Shown here in pieces: positions 51,290 through 59,636 of a stretch of 64,000 nucleotides of DNA. The notes under the pieces were generated by a model. It did not search any database. It saw nothing but the letters and a program-made list of their open reading frames with translations, and was not told where the DNA came from. The DNA lies in contig JAYRKY010000007.1 in NCBI GenBank assembly GCA_041905525.1, forward strand, positions 62,001-126,000, read 5' to 3'. Numbering within the stretch: the first letter of the stretch is position 1; the number at the start of each line of letters is the position of its first letter. Made by a program: the position numbers and the translations under genes. The stretch comes from SHVO01 sp041905525. GTDB lineage: Bacteria; Pseudomonadota; Alphaproteobacteria; Rhodospirillales; Rhodospirillaceae.

Positions 51290-52243
51290 ATGTTCCGGAT
51301 CGCTCTCATCGCGGGACTGTTGGTGTTTTCGATCCTACCGGCACGCGCGCAAACGCCCGCGCCCGTGAAAATCATTCCGGGCGCCGTGCCCGCCGATCGC
51401 GCCCCGGACGGCAACACCGTCATATTTGAGACCGCCGAGGGCCTGATCGTTGTGGATACGGGGCGGCATCTGGAGCATCAGGCGGCGATCCTTGCCTACG
51501 TGCGCGAGCGCAAAAAGCCCATCTCCGCAATCGTCAACACGCACTGGCATCTGGACCATAGCGGCGGCAATCAGGAACTGCGCCTTCAATTCCCCGCCGC
51601 GAAACTCTACACGAGCACAGCCGTTTCCGACGCCTTGGACGGATTCCTCGCCAAGGAACTCGAACGCAGCCGTGCGCTGGTTGCCGATCCTCAGCGGAGT
51701 GAGTTGGAAAAGGCGGAAATCCGTCTCGCCATCGGGGCAATCGAGGATCGGAAGGACCTCATTCCCGATGTCCCCGTATCGGGTGATGCGAAACTCGGGA
51801 CCCTGGAATTGCGGCTCGCCCCCTTCGCCGCCACCGCGGGCGATACCTGGGTTTACGACCCGCAAACCAAAACACTGGCGGCCGGCGACCTGATCGTGAC
51901 GCCTGTCCCCTTCTTCGACACAGCCTGCGCGCAAGGCTGGCGCGACGCCCTGGAACGCCTTGCCGCGCAGGACTTCGCGCAGATCGTGCCCGGTCACGGT
52001 GCGGCGATGACCAAGGCCGAGTTCAACGTGTATCGCCGCGCTTTTGGCCGCCTTCTCGACTGCGCCGCCGGCGCAGCGGTCGCGAGCGCGTGCGCCCAAG
52101 GGTGGCGCGAAGATGCTGCCCGCTTCTTGACGAGCGCACAGGAGCAGAGTTACGCCGACAGGGCAATTGCCTATTACATCGACAACATCCTACGCGTCCC
52201 CGCCAAGCAAACGGAGCTTTGCGGATCCCGGAGAGAGAGATGA
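51290..52243 (+). CDS. Exported metallo-beta-lactamase fold hydrolase
   Basis: 317 residues with signal peptide (ALIAGLLVFSILPARAQ). VNTHWHLDHSGGNQEL is the HxHxDH zinc motif; the other visible landmarks are FAATAGDTWVYD (no His), AAGDLIV (Asp) and IVPGHGAAM (His). Its stop overlaps the S1/P1 nuclease start (ATGA), so the two are translated together. Substrate unknown; the pairing suggests a nucleotide or phosphoester, but this is inference. Confidence 0.87.
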   Translation: MFRIALIAGLLVFSILPARAQTPAPVKIIPGAVPADRAPDGNTVIFETAEGLIVVDTGRHLEHQAAILAYVRERKKPISAIVNTHWHLDHSGGNQELRLQFPAAKLYTSTAVSDALDGFLAKELERSRALVADPQRSELEKAEIRLAIGAIEDRKDLIPDVPVSGDAKLGTLELRLAPFAATAGDTWVYDPQTKTLAAGDLIVTPVPFFDTACAQGWRDALERLAAQDFAQIVPGHGAAMTKAEFNVYRRAFGRLLDCAAGAAVASACAQGWREDAARFLTSAQEQSYADRAIAYYIDNILRVPAKQTELCGSRRER

Positions 52244-53028
52244 GACGTTTGGTCCTGGCACTTGCTCTCGTGAGCGCCTGCGGTGAGGCGCGCGCTTGGG
52301 ACGCCGCGGGCCATCGCCTCGCGTGCTTGAAGGCGTGGCGCGAATTTAGCGATCCGGCGCGCGCGGCCGTTTCGCAGCTCCTGGATGTGAAGACCGCGGA
52401 TGCATTCGCGGAGACGTGCACCTGGGCGGACTTTCAAATCAAGAAGCGGCCCGATACGCAGGCGTGGCACTCGGTCACCATTCCAAAAACCGCCCGCGCG
52501 GTCGATCTCGCGCGGGACTGCAAAGCGCCCGCAAGTTGCGTTGTGGAGCAGGTCGAACGGCAGGCCGCCATCGTCGGTAGCGAGGCCCCTCGTCCCGCGC
52601 GCGCCGAAGCTTTGAAGTACCTGGCGCATTTGATCGGCGATCTACATCAGCCGCTTGATATCGCCTTTGCCGAGGATCACGGCGGACGCGACATCGAAGT
52701 AAAGTTTCTGGGCCGGGCAACGGACATGCATACAGTGTGGGAGTCGCTGCTCCTCACCGCCCCCAACCCACCGACGCGCGGCTACACGCCTTTCCTTCAG
52801 GAGATGGCCGACCGTCACAACCGCGAACGTTGGACCATAGGCACCCCAAAGGATTGGGCGGAAGAGACCTTGTGGGTCATGCGCGCCCCGCCCACCGGCT
52901 ATCTCGGCAACCCCGGCGGGCTAGAGCTGGACGACCTCTATGTTCAGCAGAACTATCTGATCGCCACGGACCAAATCGACAAAGCTGGTGTCCGTCTGGC
53001 CTACATCCTCAACGGCATCTTCAAGTAA
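52240..53028 (+). CDS. Exported S1/P1-type nuclease, copy 2
   Basis: 262 residues from ATG 52240. Signal peptide ends at EARA; mature Trp20 (WDAAGHRLAC) and His25 are zinc ligands, then Asp in CTWADFQ, His in AWHSVTIP, and LKYLAHLIGDLHQPLD. The last ligand pair reads MHTVWESLLL: Glu stands where copy 1 and the family have Asp. Glu can bind zinc, but geometry may differ. Shares GYLGNPGGLELDDLYVQQN with copy 1. Periplasmic nuclease or 3'-nucleotidase. Confidence 0.88.
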   Translation: MRRLVLALALVSACGEARAWDAAGHRLACLKAWREFSDPARAAVSQLLDVKTADAFAETCTWADFQIKKRPDTQAWHSVTIPKTARAVDLARDCKAPASCVVEQVERQAAIVGSEAPRPARAEALKYLAHLIGDLHQPLDIAFAEDHGGRDIEVKFLGRATDMHTVWESLLLTAPNPPTRGYTPFLQEMADRHNRERWTIGTPKDWAEETLWVMRAPPTGYLGNPGGLELDDLYVQQNYLIATDQIDKAGVRLAYILNGIFK

Positions 53029-53031
53029 GTT

Positions 53032-53634
53032 TCACTTCACCGCCGCGGCCACCTTGGCGAGATCGAGTTTTTCCCAAGGACCTGCGAAGACCTGCTCGCC
53101 GGCGATAAAAGCCGGCGCTTCGGCGATCTTATGATCAGCGGCGTACTTCGCGTTGGCTTTCACCTGCTCCGCGATCGCCGGATCTTGGAAGTCTCTCTGG
53201 AACTGCGACCAATCCAGCCCGAGCAGCGGCGCGCTGTCGCGCAGCGAGTAGTAGGTGTTGGCTTGGGACGCCGCAATCGCTCCGTCATGGAACGCGGCAA
53301 ATCGGCCCTGCCGGGCGGCAGCATATGCGGCCTTTGCCAAAAAATCCGAGAGGGGCCCCGCGCCCGCGACCGGCTTCACGACAATCTTGATGTCCGGATT
53401 GGCGCGCGCGAAGGCGGCAAGGCGATCGTGGACCCCGCGACCGGCGACATTTTCGTAATTGATGACGGCCACAAGAACCGTCCTCCCTTGCGGGTTCGCC
53501 GCGACCAAGTCCTGGGCCGCGCTCGGGGTAGCCGGAGCTACTGGCGCTAGCGCCGCCGCCGCATACGCAGGCACGACTGCTGGGACCAGGAGCGTTGCGA
53601 CAACCCCCAAGGCAACAAATGCAGATCGCTTCAT
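53032..53634 (-). CDS. Exported DsbA-fold protein without the CXXC active site
   Basis: 200 residues from ATG 53634 (GGGGAGG upstream). Signal peptide ends near VPAYA. VLVAVINYENVAGRGVHDRL aligns with the DsbA stretch that normally reads V(V/I)EFFDYxCPYC; residues 62-65 are NVAG, so both Cys are lost. The helical insert (AAYAAARQGRFAAFHDGA) and the cis-Pro loop EAPAFIAGEQVFAGP remain. It cannot be a thiol oxidase; binding or chaperone activity is possible. Ends 3 bp from the nuclease 3' end, facing it. Confidence 0.85.
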   Translation of the reverse strand: MKRSAFVALGVVATLLVPAVVPAYAAAALAPVAPATPSAAQDLVAANPQGRTVLVAVINYENVAGRGVHDRLAAFARANPDIKIVVKPVAGAGPLSDFLAKAAYAAARQGRFAAFHDGAIAASQANTYYSLRDSAPLLGLDWSQFQRDFQDPAIAEQVKANAKYAADHKIAEAPAFIAGEQVFAGPWEKLDLAKVAAAVK

Positions 53635-53822
53635 AGTGCTACCTCCCCGTGAAAGATGATGACACAACCAAATTTTAGGAAGGATTTTTCGTCGCGCAAG
53701 CGGGGGACGTTTACGCCGCGGTAACAGGCCGGTGACTTTACGGACCCGGTCCTGTCCGGGAGCGTAACGAAGTCCGCGGCCGATGCGTTGTGGTGGGGAG
53801 ATTCACATAACCGGAGATTATT

Positions 53823-54191
53823 ATGTTCCTTTCCACGCGACGTTCCCTCCTGTCCACCAGTCTTATCGCGGCGTGCTTCACACTCGCCCTGCCCGCGTTC
53901 GCCGCCACCGAGGAAAGGCTTTCCGAACCCGAACTGTTGAAACTCAATCAGTGCATGGCGATGACGAAGGACGTCCTGGCCCAGGATACGCAATGCGGAA
54001 CGGTGATGAAAAAGGCCAGCATCACCGCCGCCGACATCGAAAAGATGCGGCGCTGCGAAGCCAAGATGAACATTGACGTGACGAAAGATCCCGATTGCGC
54101 GGCGATGATCAAGAAGCATCCGGACCTCGTCCGCGGCCACGGCGAACTCGAGCCGGAGACGAAGAACAGCACCAGCCCACAACCAAAGTAG
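53823..54191 (+). CDS. Small exported four-Cys protein
   Basis: 122 residues. Signal peptide ends LPAFA-A. The mature part is helical with four Cys (QCMAM, QCGTV, RCEAK, DCAAM) likely forming two disulfides. GGAG lies eight bases before ATG 53823. Family not recognised. A terminator follows. Confidence 0.72.
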   Translation: MFLSTRRSLLSTSLIAACFTLALPAFAATEERLSEPELLKLNQCMAMTKDVLAQDTQCGTVMKKASITAADIEKMRRCEAKMNIDVTKDPDCAAMIKKHPDLVRGHGELEPETKNSTSPQPK

Positions 54192-54209
54192 TCCGTTCCC
54201 CACGCAACA

Positions 54210-54238
54210 AAAGGGCCGCCGAAAGGCCGCCCTTTTTC
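54210..54238. terminator. Bidirectional terminator between convergent genes
   Basis: AAGGGCCGCC, GAAA loop, GGCCGCCCTT with A and T runs on the two sides; serves the four-Cys gene and the lipoprotein on the other strand. Confidence 0.8.
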
Positions 54239-54252
54239 TCTCGAGATCCGCT

Positions 54253-54516
54253 CTATCGCCAGCGCGGATTGTTCGGGCGAGAGTCGAACCGGTTGGGAAT
54301 GCCATCCCCGTCACGGTCGCGATCGAATCTATTCGGGATTCCATCCCAATCGCGATCCCGGGCCCCGTACCCATAGTCGCGGGGGTAATAGCCGTCGCCG
54401 TAAGACGAAACGCCCACACCGAACGAGCTGTAGCCACCTTCGCTTGCACAGGCGCTCAGACCCAGCGCGGAAAGTGTGAAGACCGCACCGACAAGCTTTT
54501 TCATCACATTATTCAT
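54253..54516 (-). CDS. Lipoprotein with thrombospondin type-3-like repeats
   Basis: 87 residues. AAGGAGG precedes ATG 54516. Lipobox ALGLSAC at about residue 23, a Gly/Tyr-rich stretch, then two calcium-binding-type repeats: DRDWDGIPNRFD and DRDGDGIPNRFD. Such short repeat tails are common in outer-membrane lipoproteins. Function unknown. Confidence 0.8.
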   Translation of the reverse strand: MNNVMKKLVGAVFTLSALGLSACASEGGYSSFGVGVSSYGDGYYPRDYGYGARDRDWDGIPNRFDRDRDGDGIPNRFDSRPNNPRWR

Positions 54517-54906
54517 GAGCGTACCTCCTTTTTCAGATAACGACCTAACGCGCCGAGCACGGCGGCTCTAAGGCTCAACTGTGGTGAAGGATGGGTGCGC
54601 GGCGAGCCGGGCTGAATTTTTGTCCATCTGGCTTCGATAGGGAGAACAAGTTCGAACGCGCTTCGTTCGGCTACATGAGACCGACGAACACGATCGAGAA
54701 CTTGGCATTGAAGGATAACGCGGGCCGATGGTGACAGCTTGGTCACCCTTCAACCGTGGCGCCCGGCGTCCTCAATGCCTATGTAAAGCGTGTGAGCTGG
54801 AGCGCCCGTCAGCGCCGCTTACATGAGCGAGGCCCGTTCCCCCTTCGGGCATCGCATAAGAGTGGCCCCGAACTTGAATTTGAGTTCGAGGCCGCTTCTT
54901 TATCTC
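54517..54906. other. 390 bp without a convincing gene
   Basis: Contains the lipoprotein promoter side and the hairpin after the cytochrome gene (54864-54893). Short overlapping frames have no family signs. Confidence 0.55.
54864..54893 (-). terminator. Probable terminator of the cytochrome c gene
   Basis: Minus strand GGCCTCGAACT and AAGTTCGGGGCC pair over 11 bases. The T tract is weak (ACTCTTATG), so termination is likely but not certain. Confidence 0.5.
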
Positions 54907-56205
54907 TTAGCGCATTCTCAGAATGACGACTTCGTCGCTCGCTGGGTTTGTCTTGTCGCGCAGCTTCTTCACATCTGCAGCGCTGACGGCCGCCGCACCA
55001 TGCCCCCACCCTTTGCGCATGAAGGTGATGACATCGGCGATTTCCTGGTCGTTCAACAGCACCCGGAACTGCGGCATGCGGTATGCATCCGGCATTCCTT
55101 GCACGACGATCCGGGCGGAACCGTTCAGCGTCACGTTGATCAAGGACACGGGGTTCGCGTCGAGAATGGAAGGATTGCCGGCGATCGGGGGCAGATACGG
55201 CGCATGGCCGCGCCCGTCGTGCCCGTGGCAGGCGGCGCAGTGTTGGACATACAGGCGCTCACCGGATGAGGCAAAGGTGCCGCTGCGGAGAGCATCGGTC
55301 GTCTTCTGATCGTAGGTGTACGTCGCTTTGGCCGAACTGACCGGCGACAGCGACTTAAGATACACGCCCATCGCGGCCACATCCTCGTCGCTCAAGTGTT
55401 GCGTCGAATTGTTGACTACCTCGATCATCGTCCCGAAGGCCGAAGAGAAGCCATTGTGGCCGGTCTTCAGGAACGACGCGGCATCGGCTTCCGACCAGCG
55501 GCCCAGTCCTGCGAGCGCATCGCCCCTGAGGTTCGAGGCGTACCAGTTATCGAGTTCCGCACCGGCGAGGTAAGAGCCATCCGCGGCGCGATATCCTTTT
55601 TCCTGGAAGAACAGGCCGCGCGGCGTATGGCATGCGCCGCAATGGCCCAGTCCCTCGACGAGGTAGGCGCCGCGGTTCCATTTTGCGTCTTTGCTCGAGT
55701 CCGCCTCATAGCCGGCCTTCGGCAGGAAAATCGCGTTCCAGATTTTCAGCGGCCAACGGATGTTGAGCGGCGATTTGATCTCGCTCGGTTTGTTCGGAAC
55801 GTTCGCGGCGGGCACCGCTTCCATGAAGAAAGCGTACAGTGCGCGCAAATCCTCCTCGCTGGTCTTGGCGTAGGATGGATAGGGCATCGCGGGGTACAGC
55901 ATGTGGCCGTCCTTCGCGACTCCCCGGCGCATCGCCCCTTCGAAATCCTCGAAGGTGTAGTTGCCGATGCCGTGTTCTTTATCCGGGGTAATGTTGGTGG
56001 TGTAGATCGCCCCGAGGAAGGGAACCGCCATCTTGAGGCCACCCGCAAACGGCTCGCCGTCGGGCGTCGAGTGACAGCTCACGCAGTTTCCGGCCCGCGC
56101 GAGATACTCGCCTTTCGCAATGAGATCTGGAGGAGACGCCGCCTGCGCGGACGCCGCGGCAAAGAGCCCGAGCACGGCCGCAAACGTGAGGCGAATGATG
56201 CGCAT
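54907..56205 (-). CDS. Exported triheme cytochrome c (dehydrogenase electron-transfer type)
   Basis: 432 residues. Signal peptide ends ASAQA. Three heme sites: NCVSCHSTPDG, HCGACHTPRG and HCAACHGHDG. TTNITPDKEHGIGNYT and MPYPSYAKTSEEDLRALYAF are typical of the cytochrome subunit of membrane alcohol, gluconate or sorbitol dehydrogenases. No dehydrogenase partner lies next to it, so it is an orphan subunit here. It passes electrons to the quinone pool or an oxidase. Confidence 0.93.
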   Translation of the reverse strand: MRIIRLTFAAVLGLFAAASAQAASPPDLIAKGEYLARAGNCVSCHSTPDGEPFAGGLKMAVPFLGAIYTTNITPDKEHGIGNYTFEDFEGAMRRGVAKDGHMLYPAMPYPSYAKTSEEDLRALYAFFMEAVPAANVPNKPSEIKSPLNIRWPLKIWNAIFLPKAGYEADSSKDAKWNRGAYLVEGLGHCGACHTPRGLFFQEKGYRAADGSYLAGAELDNWYASNLRGDALAGLGRWSEADAASFLKTGHNGFSSAFGTMIEVVNNSTQHLSDEDVAAMGVYLKSLSPVSSAKATYTYDQKTTDALRSGTFASSGERLYVQHCAACHGHDGRGHAPYLPPIAGNPSILDANPVSLINVTLNGSARIVVQGMPDAYRMPQFRVLLNDQEIADVITFMRKGWGHGAAAVSAADVKKLRDKTNPASDEVVILRMR

Positions 56206-56394
56206 CGCGTTCCCCCTTTATCTTTAACACCCCGAAGTATGTACCGCGTCCGGTGGGGGTTCGTAAATATCAGTAAAGACAGTCGAAATCGTCCCCCGCC
56301 GCGTCTGGGACGTTGACCCGACCACCGGGAGGGCTAGTCTAGTCGCTTGTAACGGACCCCCAGCGGTCCGTCCGGGGTTCGGGGGAACTATCCA

Positions 56395-57798
56395 ATGTCA
56401 GCCTATGACTACGATCTTATCGTGATCGGCTCCGGGCCCGCGGGCCAGCGCGCGGCGATCCAAGCCTCCAAGATCGGCCGCAAGGTCATGCTGATGGAGA
56501 AAAAAGGGGTCGTCGGGGGCATCTGCATCAATACCGGCACCATTCCCTCCAAAACCTTGCGCGAAGCGGTCATGCACCTCTCGGGATATCGCGAGCGCGG
56601 CATCTACGGGTCGTCCTATACGGTGAAGCAGCACATCACCATGGAGGACTTGCACTTTCGCACCGACCACGTCATCCGCCATGAGATCGACGTGACCCGC
56701 CATCAGCTTCAACGCAACCGGATCACGGTGGCCACCGCGAGCGCGAAATTTGTCGACGCCCACACGGTCGCCCTCGAGGACGCGGACGGGCGGGGCCAGC
56801 GGAACGTGAGCGCCGAAAAGATCGTCATCGCCACCGGCACGCATGCCACGCGCGATCAAAGCATTCCCTTCGACGGCCAACGCATCTTCATCAGCGACGA
56901 TGTGCTGACCTTGCAGAAGCTGCCGCACACCCTGGCCGTGATCGGCGCGGGCGTCATCGGCATCGAATATGCGACCATGTTTTCGGCGCTTGGCGTGCGC
57001 GTCACCCTTGTCGACAAGCGGGATCGCCTGTTGCCGTTCATTGACCGCGAAATCACCGATAGCCTTGCCTATCACATGCACCAGAATAGGGTGACCCTGC
57101 GGCTCGGCGAGGAAGTGAAGATGCTGGAGCCGACATCCGACGATAAGGGCGAGCGCGTCAAGATCACGCTCGCGAGCGGCAAGCAGATCGTTGCGGAGAA
57201 GGCCCTCTACTCCATCGGACGGACCGGCGCGACGGATACACTCCATCTGGACGCCGCGGGCCTGACGGCCGACGATCGCGGACGCTTAAAGGTGAATGCG
57301 CAGTACCAGACCGCCGTGCCTCACATCTACGCGGTAGGAGACGTCATCGGCTTTCCAAGCCTCGCGTCCACCTCCATGGAACAAGGGCGCCTTGCCGCCT
57401 GCCATGCGTTCGGTGAAAAGTATGAAAGCACCCCCTCGCTGTTCCCGTACGGGATTTACACGATCCCTGAGATTTCGACTGTCGGCAAAAACGAAGAAGA
57501 ACTGACGCAGGAGGGCATCCCCTACGAAATCGGGAAGGCTCGCTACAAGGAAATCGCGCGCGGCCAGATCATCGGTGACAATACCGGTCTGTTGAAGCTG
57601 ATCTTCAATCCTGAAACTCGCGAACTCCTCGGTGTACACATCATCGGTGAAGACGCGAGTGAACTCATTCACATCGGGCAGGCCGTCCTCGCCCATAAGG
57701 GCACGATCGACTACTTCGTCGACACCGTCTTCAATTATCCGACGCTGGCGGAGTGCTATAAGACCGCCGCCTTCGACGGCATCAACCGCCTCGGCTAG
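56395..57798 (+). CDS. sthA: Soluble pyridine nucleotide transhydrogenase
   Basis: 467 residues. FAD site DLIVIGSGPAGQRAAIQASK; GGICINTGTIPSKTLREA has only one Cys where disulfide reductases have two, which is the SthA pattern. NAD(P) site VIGAGVIGIEYATMFSALG. C-terminal FNYPTLAECYKTAAFDG lacks the catalytic His-Glu of lipoamide dehydrogenase, as expected. It balances NADPH and NADH in the cytoplasm. Full length. Confidence 0.95.
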   Translation: MSAYDYDLIVIGSGPAGQRAAIQASKIGRKVMLMEKKGVVGGICINTGTIPSKTLREAVMHLSGYRERGIYGSSYTVKQHITMEDLHFRTDHVIRHEIDVTRHQLQRNRITVATASAKFVDAHTVALEDADGRGQRNVSAEKIVIATGTHATRDQSIPFDGQRIFISDDVLTLQKLPHTLAVIGAGVIGIEYATMFSALGVRVTLVDKRDRLLPFIDREITDSLAYHMHQNRVTLRLGEEVKMLEPTSDDKGERVKITLASGKQIVAEKALYSIGRTGATDTLHLDAAGLTADDRGRLKVNAQYQTAVPHIYAVGDVIGFPSLASTSMEQGRLAACHAFGEKYESTPSLFPYGIYTIPEISTVGKNEEELTQEGIPYEIGKARYKEIARGQIIGDNTGLLKLIFNPETRELLGVHIIGEDASELIHIGQAVLAHKGTIDYFVDTVFNYPTLAECYKTAAFDGINRLG

Positions 57799-57804
57799 GC
57801 CGCA

Positions 57805-58188
57805 TCACTTCGCTGCGGGCGTCGCCATTGGCTTGCCTTTTTCGACCACCCACGTAACGGCGGCTTTGGCTGCCTCGCTACTAACCGTGCGCGCGTCGTG
57901 GACCTTCCCGGTGGGGATCGCGAGGGAGTCGCCAGCCTTCAGATGTTTCGGCGCCTCGCCGTCGATGAAGACGTCCATCTCACCTTCCAGCATGATGAGC
58001 ATTTCGACACCGAAGTGGGTATGACGCCCGGTCGCGCCGCCCGCCGGCACTTCGACCGTGCCGATGACAGTTTCATGTGCCGCCGCGGTCGGCACGTCCA
58101 CCCGCTGTAGGATGGCACGCTTCACCTCCTGCGCGCCGGCCGGCGTTACTGCAATAGCGAGTCCCAGCGCAATCCATGGAAGACGCAT
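57805..58188 (-). CDS. Exported cupin-domain protein
   Basis: 127 residues. Signal peptide ends TPAGA-Q. Cupin motif 1: GRHTHFGVEMLIMLEGEM; motif 2: LKAGDSLAIPTGKVHDART, with three His and a Glu to bind metal. Single-domain periplasmic cupins have unknown or varied roles. GGAGGG lies six bases before ATG 58188. It converges with sthA, six bases apart. Confidence 0.88.
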   Translation of the reverse strand: MRLPWIALGLAIAVTPAGAQEVKRAILQRVDVPTAAAHETVIGTVEVPAGGATGRHTHFGVEMLIMLEGEMDVFIDGEAPKHLKAGDSLAIPTGKVHDARTVSSEAAKAAVTWVVEKGKPMATPAAK

Positions 58189-58223
58189 GACGATCCCTCC
58201 CCAGGTGATGCGGTCGTCTCGCG

Positions 58224-59636
58224 CTAAAGATAAGGCGAGAAGAGCCGCGCGAAATTATTTCTCAGACGGCGACCGAACGGAAGGGCCATCATATCGGCGC
58301 TCGTGATCGGCTTGGCGATTTTCTTGATGCTATCGAAGTGAGTCTCCAGGTCTCGCCCGAGGTCGCCATCGTAGCATTCGAGATTCGCCTCGAAATTCAA
58401 TCTGAGGCTCCTCTGGTCCCAATTCGAAGAGCCCACCAGCGTCCACACGCCGTCCACGATCATGAGCTTGGTATGGTCGAAGGGCGGCGGCGACCGATAG
58501 ATTTTCACGCCGCGTTCGATGAGATACTGGAACTTGGCTTCCATCGCCCAGTCGACCAGAGGGATATCGGTGCGGGACGGGACGACCACTTGTACGCTGA
58601 CACCGCGCATCGCACAGACGCATAATGCATTGGTGAGCACTTCGTTCGGTAAGAAGTACGGCGTCAGGACGTGGACGCTCTTTTGCGCGACCGCCAGGGC
58701 GCCGAGCATCAGCCACTGGGTACGCTGGGAATTCGTATCCGGCCCGTCTGGGATGGCGCGCGCATACACCGGCCGCTCGATCCTGTCGGGCGGCGTTTCG
58801 ACCAAGGGAAGCTCGACCACCTCTTCGGTGGCGAACTTCCAATCCTCCTCGAACATCGCATTAAGTTGGGCGATGACCGACCCGCTGACCCGGAAGTGAA
58901 GGTCATGGATCTCCTGGTCCTTTTGCGCTGCGTAGCTGAGACAGATGTTCATGCCGCCGATGTAACCGATGCGGCCGTCGACGATTATGATTTTGCGGTG
59001 ATTGCGCAAATTTATCAGGGGCAGGAATTTGAGATTCTGGGGAATGAACCGCGCCGTCGCGATGCCTGCGTTCGATAACAGTTCGTCCGCCGGTCGGGAA
59101 CGTTTGCCGCTGCCGATTTCATCCAGGAGCACCCGGACTTGAACCCCGCGGCGGTGCGCTTGTGTCAGCGCCTCGATGAACTTCAGACCAACATCATCAC
59201 AATCGAAGATATAAACCGAGAGGGCGATGCTCCGCTTCGCCTCCGCGATCGCCGCCAACATGTTCGGATAGGCGCCCTGCGCGTTGACCAAGGGAACGAC
59301 ATGGTTCCCGCCCAGGAACGGTACATCGTGGACAGAGCGCGCGTATTGAAAGAGCTGCCGCTGCTGCGAAGTGGGCAGTCCCTTGAAGGGCATATCGTGC
59401 GTCGCGAGATTGGGCGGAGCGTCGCCGCGACGCCGCCCGCGATAGCGCCGCGCCCGGCGAGAGACACGGTTGATGCCGAAGATCCAGTAGAGGAAGGCCC
59501 CCACAAAAGGCGACACAACGACAAACCCGATCCACCCGATGGCGGCGGTTTCCGATTTGGTCAGCAGGATATGCACGCACACGATCGCCGCGACGACGAC
59601 GTGCAGACCAAGCAGGAGAGGCAATAAATCTGCCAT
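58224..59636 (-). CDS. cls: Cardiolipin synthase
   Basis: 470 residues. Two N-terminal membrane helices (LLLGLHVVVAAIVCVHILL and IGWIGFVVVSPFVGAFLYWI), then the two HKD motifs of the phospholipase D fold: NHRKIIIVDGRIGYIGG and DHTKLMIVDGVWTLVGSS. It makes cardiolipin from phosphatidylglycerol at the inner membrane. ATG 59636 overlaps the kinase stop by one base (TGATG), so its synthesis is linked to the upstream sensor kinase. Confidence 0.94.
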   Translation of the reverse strand: MADLLPLLLGLHVVVAAIVCVHILLTKSETAAIGWIGFVVVSPFVGAFLYWIFGINRVSRRARRYRGRRRGDAPPNLATHDMPFKGLPTSQQRQLFQYARSVHDVPFLGGNHVVPLVNAQGAYPNMLAAIAEAKRSIALSVYIFDCDDVGLKFIEALTQAHRRGVQVRVLLDEIGSGKRSRPADELLSNAGIATARFIPQNLKFLPLINLRNHRKIIIVDGRIGYIGGMNICLSYAAQKDQEIHDLHFRVSGSVIAQLNAMFEEDWKFATEEVVELPLVETPPDRIERPVYARAIPDGPDTNSQRTQWLMLGALAVAQKSVHVLTPYFLPNEVLTNALCVCAMRGVSVQVVVPSRTDIPLVDWAMEAKFQYLIERGVKIYRSPPPFDHTKLMIVDGVWTLVGSSNWDQRSLRLNFEANLECYDGDLGRDLETHFDSIKKIAKPITSADMMALPFGRRLRNNFARLFSPYL

